A stretch of DNA of 39,114 nt, from positions 1-39,114 of the forward strand of contig JAOAIH010000006.1 of assembly GCA_026414805.1 (NCBI GenBank), given 5' to 3'. The stretch comes from Spirochaetota bacterium. Lineage in GTDB: Bacteria > Spirochaetota > UBA4802 > UB4802. Positions 32,664 through 39,114 of the stretch are shown piece after piece (positions within the stretch are counted from its first letter, which is position 1; every line of letters begins with the position of its first letter). The notes under the pieces were generated by a model, which searched no databases, had not been told where the DNA came from, and saw only the letters and a program-made list of their open reading frames with translations. Both the position numbers and the translations under genes were made by a program.

Positions 32664-33686
32664 TTATTCTTCTTCGCTTCGCTTGCTGACTAGCAATTCA
32701 TCAGGGATTTCTTCTATCCTTTCGCCTATCTGTACTGCAATCCTATTCCCAATAACGCCCGGCCGACATTTGTATTTTTTTCTCCCACCAATTTTTACTA
32801 TCATATCCGAATTTATTTTTGTATTGGGGAGCTTAATTACATCTCCTACCTGTACCGCAAGCAATTCCTCCATGGTTATTTCAACTTCACCAACTTCAAC
32901 AACTATTGGCAATTCTACAGATTCAAGTCGGCTCTGGATAATTGCAGCATTCTCATCAGTTGCCCCTTTACGGATACTTGAATACCAGTACTGAGCAGAA
33001 AGCTTTGAAATAACCGGCTCAATAGTAATGTACGGGATACAAAGATTCATCATTCCTTCAACTTCACCCACCTTTGTTTCAAGCGTCACAAGCACCACCA
33101 TGTCGTTGGGTGGCACTATCTGAGCAAACTGGGGGTTTGTTTCAATATTCCCAAGACGTGGTCGTAAATCTATTACGTTTGACCACGCTTCACGAAGGTT
33201 ACCAAGTATTCGTACTATTATGCCTTCCATAACCGAAAGCTCAATATCAGTCAGTTCACGGCTTATCTTGGTGGATTCTCCGGTTCCGCCAAAAAGCTTA
33301 TCAATTATAGTGAAGGTAATTGAAGGATCTATCTCCAGGACAGCAGAACCTTTCAAGGGGTCCATATTAATAACAGCAAGTGTAGTTGGGTTAGGAATTG
33401 AACGTATGAATTCTTCATATGTCAGCTGATCAACTGATGCCACATGTACACTGACCAGTGCCCGTAATTGCGCTGAAAGTGCTGTGGTGGTTAAACGTGC
33501 AAATGTTTCATGCATCATCTGCAGCGTACGTATCTGGTCTTTGGAGAACTTATCTGGACGTCTGAAATCATAGATTTTGACCTTCCGCTGCTCTTTTACA
33601 GCAGTGTAGTCTGTTGTATCGGCCTCCCCAGTTGATATGGCAGTTAACAGGGCATCGATTTCATCCTGTGAAAGTATCTCTGTCAT
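32664..33686 (-). CDS. fliM: flagellar motor switch protein FliM
   Basis: FliM sits in the C-ring with FliG and FliN, binds CheY-P and sets rotation direction. The 340-residue protein starts MTEILSQDEIDALLTAIS, the CheY-binding motif LSQDEIDALL being intact at residues 5-14. The middle CheC-like domain has YDFRRPDKFSKDQ, then SIPNPTTLAVINMDPLKGSAVLEIDP in parts, LFGG and LTDIELSVMEGII. The C-terminal SpoA domain (about 250-330) has VGDVIKLPNTKINSDM and KYKCRPGVIGNRIAVQI. It lies four bases after a secreted-protein gene and is probably cotranscribed with it, away from other flagellar genes (no fliN or fliL here). Confidence 0.97.
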   Translation of the reverse strand: MTEILSQDEIDALLTAISTGEADTTDYTAVKEQRKVKIYDFRRPDKFSKDQIRTLQMMHETFARLTTTALSAQLRALVSVHVASVDQLTYEEFIRSIPNPTTLAVINMDPLKGSAVLEIDPSITFTIIDKLFGGTGESTKISRELTDIELSVMEGIIVRILGNLREAWSNVIDLRPRLGNIETNPQFAQIVPPNDMVVLVTLETKVGEVEGMMNLCIPYITIEPVISKLSAQYWYSSIRKGATDENAAIIQSRLESVELPIVVEVGEVEITMEELLAVQVGDVIKLPNTKINSDMIVKIGGRKKYKCRPGVIGNRIAVQIGERIEEIPDELLVSKRSEEE

Positions 33687-33689
33687 AGA

Positions 33690-34601
33690 TTATTCCTTAA
33701 CTATTGATGCATCTAAATTAACTATCACCCATAAATCCTTGTACGGTTCTAAGGTATACCTGTATTTCATTGTTGCAGGGAACCGCGGCCCCCATCGTTT
33801 CACCTTCACATCAACATAAGCAACATTTGTTTGGGGTATTATCTGCTCACCAATTATAGAAAAGTCAATCAAATAATCAGGACGTTCCTTTGTAATAAAA
33901 TTAATAAAATCCTGCTGAACAATCAAGCGTTCGTAATCATTTGTTGTGGAATACCGTTTTGCAAATTCAGAATATGCATATATATATTTTTCTATATTGA
34001 TGTATTTGACCACATTATCCCATTGTTTGTTCTTTTCCGCCATCAGTGCCAGCATTACCACCTCTGAAGGAGTTACTTTACGTTCATGCTTTACAATACC
34101 AGTACGCATGGCAAATTCAGGTACTGGTACTACTTTAATACATACTTCATTTGCTGACTTTATTACATATTCATCCTTTGCATCAGGGTAAAAATATACT
34201 TTTATCCTGTATTTTTCGTTTTTATTTAACGAATAAAAATTATTACAATATGCGGTATACACAAATTTTTCATCGGGCTGTAGCGTTATTGTGCGCCCCT
34301 GCTCATTAGTAAGTATCTGTGCAGTTGGTATATTCTTTAATCTATATTCAACTTTTATTGGGGCTTCTTTGCCATCCATTGAATAAACAACTGGCTGAAA
34401 TGTTGTATAAGGAATATCATATACCCTAAATTCAACAGGCACACCTGCTGTGTTATGAACTACGCAGTATACGATTATATCATCATTTTCATCGTAGGAT
34501 GTTTTTGGGCTTACCAGAGTTACTTTCAGGTACTGGCTTCCTTCAGGGAATATTGCAGTAGCGAGCAATATAAAAAAAACTGTCAATAGTATTTTTTTCA
34601 T
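33690..34601 (-). CDS. secreted protein of unknown function upstream of fliM
   Basis: A 303-residue protein with a signal peptide (MKKILLTVFFILLATAIF, cleaved near PEG). The first ~155 residues look like an Ig-like beta-sandwich (YLKVTLVSPKTSYDENDDIIVYCVVHNTAGVPVEFRVYD in pieces; LQPDEKFVYTAYC). The second half is helical around MLALMAEKNKQWDNVVKYINIEKYIYAYSEFAKRY in parts and then beta-rich, ending KYRYTLEPYKDLWVIVNLD, which resembles NTF2-like or lumazine-binding folds. I do not recognise the family. The tight link to fliM suggests a periplasmic protein made with the flagellar switch, but this is inference. Confidence 0.75.
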   Translation of the reverse strand: MKKILLTVFFILLATAIFPEGSQYLKVTLVSPKTSYDENDDIIVYCVVHNTAGVPVEFRVYDIPYTTFQPVVYSMDGKEAPIKVEYRLKNIPTAQILTNEQGRTITLQPDEKFVYTAYCNNFYSLNKNEKYRIKVYFYPDAKDEYVIKSANEVCIKVVPVPEFAMRTGIVKHERKVTPSEVVMLALMAEKNKQWDNVVKYINIEKYIYAYSEFAKRYSTTNDYERLIVQQDFINFITKERPDYLIDFSIIGEQIIPQTNVAYVDVKVKRWGPRFPATMKYRYTLEPYKDLWVIVNLDASIVKE

Positions 34602-34667
34602 ATTTTCAATTATCGTATAACGAGTAGATTTTCTTACTCATTTTATCGACTAATAGGCTTTTATTTG

Positions 34668-36545
34668 TTACCAAAATATATGTTTGGCTAATGCTTTTTG
34701 CATTATGGGAAGAAGTTTTGCTTTTGGGGTGCGATCAAAAGAAAATACGCCATTAGTTTCCTGAAAAGTATCGGTAAACTGTGTATAGCAAAATCCCTGA
34801 ATCTGGGGAAATTTTGCTAACACTGCGCAATGTTTTTGAAAACTCTCTTCCAGAGTTTTAGCCTGGGATTGGTACATGCCAAACCCAAATCCACCCATTT
34901 CACTTATTAAAAGGGGTGCTCTGGTATCGCCATATCCTTTTAGATACGGTGTTTGGACATTTTCCTTACCCATAATCATAGAAATAAAATTTGCCCACAG
35001 TGGCGCCTCACGAACTCCTGCTACAAGCCTGCGATAGAATTCCTCAATATCATCAAATCGCTGTAAATAGTGATGGATATCAGCAATATCGCTTTTTACA
35101 TGATGAAAACCACTGTTATCTATTACCAGATATCCTGGAAATTCAGATTTTACCGTTTGATACATATCTATGAGTTTTTCCCGCACTTTTCTTGAAAAAA
35201 ACATTGAATAAAGACCCCAGCTTTCATTGTACAGTACAAGCGTAATAATTGAAGGGTGCATGCAATCGCGCTTCATAACTTCCTTACATTGTGCATATAG
35301 CTTTTTCATATTTTTTTGTAACGGGAGATAGTAACTGGGCATTTCCTCCCATACTAAAAATCCCAACACATCAGCCCAATATAAAAATCGTGGATCCTCT
35401 ATCTTTTGGTGCATACGGCATCCGTTAAATCCCATCGATTTCATATTTTCAATATCAGTCTTATACATTGAGTTATCGGCAGGACGATACAACCCAATAG
35501 GATAATACCCCTGATTCAGCACAAGCCTTTGATACAGATTTTTTTTATTCAACATGATAGCACCATTATTAATCTCAATATCCCTTCTGCCAAAATAGCT
35601 ATAGATGCAATCAACCTCTTTTGTTCCTTTTTTCAGGATCACCTGAATTGGATGAAGTGCTGGATACTGAGGGCTCCAAGCTGAAAATAGCTGATCAGGC
35701 AACTCAAACGTAACCTCACCTTTTTTAAAAATATCAAACACTACAATGTCCTTGAACACCTTGATAGGCGTTTTTAATGCACTTTTTTTCCCATACACCT
35801 GAGATGCATATAGTAATAGTTCTATTCTGAAATCATTCACTGTATTTTCACTGCTTACCACATTTATAACAAAGCGTACGCTATTTCCTGATCTATAGGA
35901 TATCACTGAACTAATAAAAGATGTCCCGGTTTTTTCAACCCACACATCCTGCCATATACCGGTTATATTGGTATACCATACCATAAATGGTTTTTTTAAA
36001 AATGTTTGTTTCCCTCGTACCTGTGATAGCGAAAGGCTATCTTCCACCAGAACTGCTAAATAGTTAATTTCTTCAAAATTTGTAAAAAACGAAAATGGAG
36101 TATACCCGCCTTCATGTGAACCCAAAAGCTTGCCATTGAGCCACACTGTAGCTCTATAATCACATGCGCCAAAATGCAGTAATCCGCTTTTAATATCATC
36201 AATGGAAAATGAACAAAAATACCAGTATCGCTTATGAAATATTACATCCTCAGGTTTTATGTGGCTTTGAGCATGAAATTCCTTATTTATTTCTGCTTCT
36301 AAGGGAAATGGAACTATTACTGGATATGATTCAAATTCATCGATGTTATACCATTGATGCACAATTTTTTGAACATTTGTCTTTGAATACCATTGCAATA
36401 ATTTTCCCTTATTTTTTTTATCAGGCACAACTACCCATGTACCATTAAGGCTATATGTAGGAATTCGTATATAATCTGGCCTTGGAAAATGGTGACGCTC
36501 TTCAATGTTGTGTGGATTTTTCAATTTTAACCTAACGGGAATCAT
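34668..36545 (-). CDS. glycoside hydrolase family 2 protein (beta-galactosidase/glucuronidase type)
   Basis: A 625-residue retaining glycosidase without signal peptide, so cytoplasmic. Domain order is that of GH2: an N-terminal jelly-roll sugar-binding domain (about 30-205) with YRATVWLNGKLLGSHEGGYTPF in segments and TGIWQDVWVE; an Ig-like domain (about 210-320); and a TIM barrel (about 325-625). The acid/base Glu is in VLYNESWGL, the nucleophile Glu in LISEMGGFGFG; the family stretch FNGCRMHQKIEDPRFLYWAD with VWEEMPSY is also clear. Which glycoside it cuts cannot be told. It begins four bases after the upstream flavoprotein gene, an odd partner. GH2 genes are often acquired, but base use looks like the neighbours. 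Confidence 0.9.
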   Translation of the reverse strand: MIPVRLKLKNPHNIEERHHFPRPDYIRIPTYSLNGTWVVVPDKKNKGKLLQWYSKTNVQKIVHQWYNIDEFESYPVIVPFPLEAEINKEFHAQSHIKPEDVIFHKRYWYFCSFSIDDIKSGLLHFGACDYRATVWLNGKLLGSHEGGYTPFSFFTNFEEINYLAVLVEDSLSLSQVRGKQTFLKKPFMVWYTNITGIWQDVWVEKTGTSFISSVISYRSGNSVRFVINVVSSENTVNDFRIELLLYASQVYGKKSALKTPIKVFKDIVVFDIFKKGEVTFELPDQLFSAWSPQYPALHPIQVILKKGTKEVDCIYSYFGRRDIEINNGAIMLNKKNLYQRLVLNQGYYPIGLYRPADNSMYKTDIENMKSMGFNGCRMHQKIEDPRFLYWADVLGFLVWEEMPSYYLPLQKNMKKLYAQCKEVMKRDCMHPSIITLVLYNESWGLYSMFFSRKVREKLIDMYQTVKSEFPGYLVIDNSGFHHVKSDIADIHHYLQRFDDIEEFYRRLVAGVREAPLWANFISMIMGKENVQTPYLKGYGDTRAPLLISEMGGFGFGMYQSQAKTLEESFQKHCAVLAKFPQIQGFCYTQFTDTFQETNGVFSFDRTPKAKLLPIMQKALAKHIFW

Positions 36546-36549
36546 AGCA

Positions 36550-38109
36550 TTAAATCCTCTCTAATGTTGTTAATATCTTTTGTGCTGCACGTATGCCATC
36601 CACTGCCGAACTTACAATTCCACCTGCATATCCTGCACCCTCGCCAACAGGATACAACCCCTTGCAGTTAATCGATTGAAAATTTTCATCGCGCACAATT
36701 CGCACCGGCGAAGATGTTCTGGTTTCAACGCCCACCACAATGCCTTCCTGAGTCAAAAACCCTTTCATTTTTGAATCAAAATGTGCGATAGCTCTTTTCA
36801 ACGGTTCCCTTATTATATCGGGAAGAATTTCATTCAAATTATGCGGAATTACTTTTGGTTTATACGTACATACAGGCAATGAAGAATCAACTGAATTTTT
36901 CAAAAATGACGTTATGCGCTGTGCTGGAGCTACAAATCCACCACCACCTGCTCTATATGCTTTTTCTTCCAGTGCAATTTGAAAATGAATGCCATCCAGA
37001 ACATCATTAAAGTCATCTGCGGAAAGTGTTACTACCAAAGCTGCATTTGAGTAAGCACCATCTCGTTTTGAATAACTCATCCCATTTATACACAACCTGT
37101 CATTTTGGGATGAAGAATTAATAATATACCCACCAGGGCACATACAAAATGAATATACCCCTCTACCTGAACTATCTTTATACGTGAGACGGTATTCAGC
37201 GCCATATAATCCATATCTGTCTTTATCTTTGCCATATTGAATCTCATCAATAAGTTCTCGTGGATGCTCCACTCGTACACCTGCTGCAAAACCTTTTTTT
37301 TGCAATGCAATGCCTTTTTTTTGCAGCAACTGGTATATATCACGAGCAGAATGCCCTGTAGCAAGGACCAGTATATCAGTAACTATCTCCTCATTATTAT
37401 TTATGATGCACCTTTCCAAAGCGCCATTATTCACCGCAATATCTGTTAGTTTTTTCTTAAATTGTATTGTACAGTTTTTGTGTAAAAGATAATTCCTAAT
37501 ATTTTCGATTATCCCAACAAGCTTGTCTGTGCCAATATGCGGTTTTGCTTCATATATAATTGATGAAGGAGCACCAAATTGAATAAGAAAGTCATAAAAA
37601 AGTTTTATCTCTTTTTTATCTATCCGTGTTGTCAGTTTCCCATCAGAATATGTGCCCGCACCACCTTCACCAAACACAACATTGCTTTCGGTATTAAGAA
37701 TCCCCTGCTCATTTAAAATTGCAACATCCCTGTGTCTTTGGGACAGGCTTTGACCTCTTTCATATATATCTGCTGCTACTCCTGATGTGGCAAGAGTTAA
37801 AGCGCAGAACAATCCCGCTGGTCCACAACCAATTATTGGCACTCGTTTGTCTGTTTTCACTGTTGGTATAATGACAGGTTCTTCTTCACTGTAGGGCAAT
37901 GCCCTGCCAGTTGACACAAGCTCTGTTGCTATATGGCCGGGAATATCCACACAACAGCGATAATGATATAAAACTCTTTTACGCGCATCAAGTGATTTTT
38001 TCAGTATAGAATAATCTGTAATGGTACAGCCACAAATTCGCGACAGTTCAATTGAAATCGTTTCTTCCTTAAAATCTGGTGTAACTGAAAAATCTATTAT
38101 CACTTTCAT
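36550..38109 (-). CDS. NAD(P)/FAD-dependent oxidoreductase of the COG2509 type
   Basis: A 519-residue flavoprotein (ATG 38109; GTG 38118 in frame would add three residues). An N-terminal alpha-beta domain of about 80 residues precedes the FAD motif VPIIGCGPAGLFCALTLATSG. Then come ERGQSLSQRHRDV, NVVFGEGGAGTYSDGKLTTR, VLATGHSARDIYQLL and YSFCMCPGGYIINSS, and the C-terminal FAD contact GLYPVGEGAGYAGGIVSSAVDG. This pattern matches the uncharacterised FAD-dependent dehydrogenases (COG2509), whose substrate is, as far as I know, not established. It is cotranscribed with the GH2 gene. The Cys-x-Cys-Pro in the middle is typical of the group. Confidence 0.88.
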   Translation of the reverse strand: MKVIIDFSVTPDFKEETISIELSRICGCTITDYSILKKSLDARKRVLYHYRCCVDIPGHIATELVSTGRALPYSEEEPVIIPTVKTDKRVPIIGCGPAGLFCALTLATSGVAADIYERGQSLSQRHRDVAILNEQGILNTESNVVFGEGGAGTYSDGKLTTRIDKKEIKLFYDFLIQFGAPSSIIYEAKPHIGTDKLVGIIENIRNYLLHKNCTIQFKKKLTDIAVNNGALERCIINNNEEIVTDILVLATGHSARDIYQLLQKKGIALQKKGFAAGVRVEHPRELIDEIQYGKDKDRYGLYGAEYRLTYKDSSGRGVYSFCMCPGGYIINSSSQNDRLCINGMSYSKRDGAYSNAALVVTLSADDFNDVLDGIHFQIALEEKAYRAGGGGFVAPAQRITSFLKNSVDSSLPVCTYKPKVIPHNLNEILPDIIREPLKRAIAHFDSKMKGFLTQEGIVVGVETRTSSPVRIVRDENFQSINCKGLYPVGEGAGYAGGIVSSAVDGIRAAQKILTTLERI

Positions 38110-38359
38110 AACAGCCACTTTATGTCACTATCTTTAAGATTTTTTAAGCTTGTGCCCTTTTTATTGTTGCTAAACTTCATATCGTTTCATTTATTTATAT
38201 ATCAATTAACTACATATCCCATAAAAAAAGATAGACATTTTACAAAATTATTTTCTAATAGTAAATATTAATTTCATAATATCTTTGGCATTACAATCTA
38301 CGTATGCTCCATAAATGGGGATGTATAAAATTAGTATGTTAAATATACGGTGAAAGTAC

Positions 38360-39114
38360 GTGTTACAAAACGATATTGAAAAATTCAGCGCTATTAATAA
38401 AAGAATAAATTCAAACCTTAAGCTTTCAGATTTATTGATGGTTATTCTTGATATAACCAAAGACATGTTGCAAACAGAAGGCTGTTCAATCCTCCTTACC
38501 GATCCAATCACTGAAGATTTGTATTTTTACATTGTAAGAGGAGGGAGTGACTCTCTTATAAAAGGGGAGATAGTTCCTAAAGGCAAAGGCATTGCTGGAC
38601 ATGTAGCACTCACCGGGACCCCTTGTATAGTCAATGATCCTCAAAACGATGACAGGTTTTATAAGGAAATTGACAATAAAGCACATTTTCATACGCGCAA
38701 TATTATTTGTGCCCCCATGGTACTGGTTGACAGACTTGTTGGTGTTATAGAAGCAGTCAACACAATAGGCAGGGATTCTTTCACTCCGGATGATCTCAAA
38801 GTATTAATGTATATAGCTGATTCAGCTGCTATCGCAATTACGCACCGACAGCTCTATCAGGATCTGTCAACACGCTTGAAAGAGCTTGAAATAATGTATG
38901 AGATATCTCAGGCTATTGCACATTCCAGCCATTCAGAAAATATTTTTTCAAAGATAATACAGCCTCTTGCCTCCTCAGTGGGTGTTAAGCGAGCATCCAT
39001 ATTATTGTACAATACATCAACCGATAAGTTTTCTATTGCTTCATCTTACAATCTTCCTGAATCTATAAGTTCACCATTGACAAAAGATCAAGCACCTATA
39101 GCCTATCACGTTTT
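38360..39114 (+). CDS. GAF-domain signalling protein, 5' part (continues past window)
   Basis: An open frame of 251 codons from GTG 38360 runs off the window. A TGA three codons upstream in frame fixes the earliest possible start. Residues about 20-165 are a GAF domain: LMVILDITKDMLQTEGCSILL, VPKGKGIAGHVALTG, NDPQNDDRFYKEID, RNIICAPMVLVDRLVGVIEAVN and FTPDDLKVLMYIADSAAIAI in pieces. A coiled linker (LSTRLKELEIMYEISQAIA) leads into a second GAF domain (from about 200). Such tandem GAF modules usually precede a histidine kinase, cyclase or phosphatase output domain, which is cut off here. No Shine-Dalgarno is obvious. Confidence 0.85.
   Translation, partial: MLQNDIEKFSAINKRINSNLKLSDLLMVILDITKDMLQTEGCSILLTDPITEDLYFYIVRGGSDSLIKGEIVPKGKGIAGHVALTGTPCIVNDPQNDDRFYKEIDNKAHFHTRNIICAPMVLVDRLVGVIEAVNTIGRDSFTPDDLKVLMYIADSAAIAITHRQLYQDLSTRLKELEIMYEISQAIAHSSHSENIFSKIIQPLASSVGVKRASILLYNTSTDKFSIASSYNLPESISSPLTKDQAPIAYHV

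Noticed and set aside
1-39114. CRISPR array, prophage, transposon or conjugative genes
   Set aside because: No regularly spaced direct repeats, transposase, integrase or phage-type proteins were seen on either strand.
1-39114. Cyanobacterial HIP1 octamer GCGATCGC as explanation for the GCGATAG enrichment
   Set aside because: I did not see GCGATCGC in the window; the enriched word has A in place of C at the sixth position.

Overview
The window looks like part of the chromosome of an AT-rich (roughly 35-38% G+C by eye), free-living spirochaete. The marker genes are two tandem periplasmic flagellar sheath genes (flaA), a core flagellin gene (flaB), fliM, and a ~900-residue GreA with a giant N-terminal extension, a form I know from Treponema and Borrelia. 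Exported proteins (OmpA family, lipoprotein, two M23-type proteins) and a diaminopimelate decarboxylase fit a diderm cell. I see no phage, insertion sequence, CRISPR array or transfer gene.

Layout. 1-5 kb: nitroreductase and peroxiredoxin (minus), then a large barrel/Ig/OmpA surface protein with a mannosyl-3-phosphoglycerate phosphatase, and a 46-residue protein gene with its own promoter. 5-12 kb: a hybrid sensor kinase, an M23 peptidase coupled to an ICMT/PEMT-like membrane methyltransferase, a small atypical SDR, and two tandem paralogous exported proteins of unknown function. 12-17 kb: a 3-hydroxyacyl-CoA dehydrogenase-like enzyme, tgt, and a tight minus-strand operon aroKC (shikimate kinase fused to chorismate synthase)-ribF-ogt. 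17-20 kb: a FadR/GntR regulator with a palindrome in its own promoter, then a thioredoxin reductase and a two-domain thioredoxin/glutaredoxin-like protein whose second active site is encoded by an in-frame UGA. 20-26 kb: tRNA-Leu, lysA, greA and two flaA genes, all minus. 26-39 kb: metF, an unknown membrane protein, a CBS-type inorganic pyrophosphatase, a frameshifted flaB, a degenerate M23 protein, fliM with a secreted unknown, a GH2 glycosidase with a COG2509-type flavoprotein, and the start of a GAF-domain protein.

The strongest discovery is the gene at 19438-20079. A conventional reading stops at UGA 19867-19869, but the frame continues as U-P-Y-C plus a complete second thioredoxin-fold half. 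A 7-bp hairpin with an A-G-U-U loop lies just after the UGA, at the spacing of known bacterial SECIS elements. With trxB directly upstream behind a good sigma70-type promoter, this is very probably a selenocysteine-containing protein disulfide oxidoreductase and its reductase.

Other points of interest: the heptamer GCGATAG, found 21 times on both strands and in several reading frames, far more often than its one-base variants; the kinase-synthase fusion; the broken flaB; the M23 protein that has lost its HxH motif; and a nested hairpin upstream of greA.
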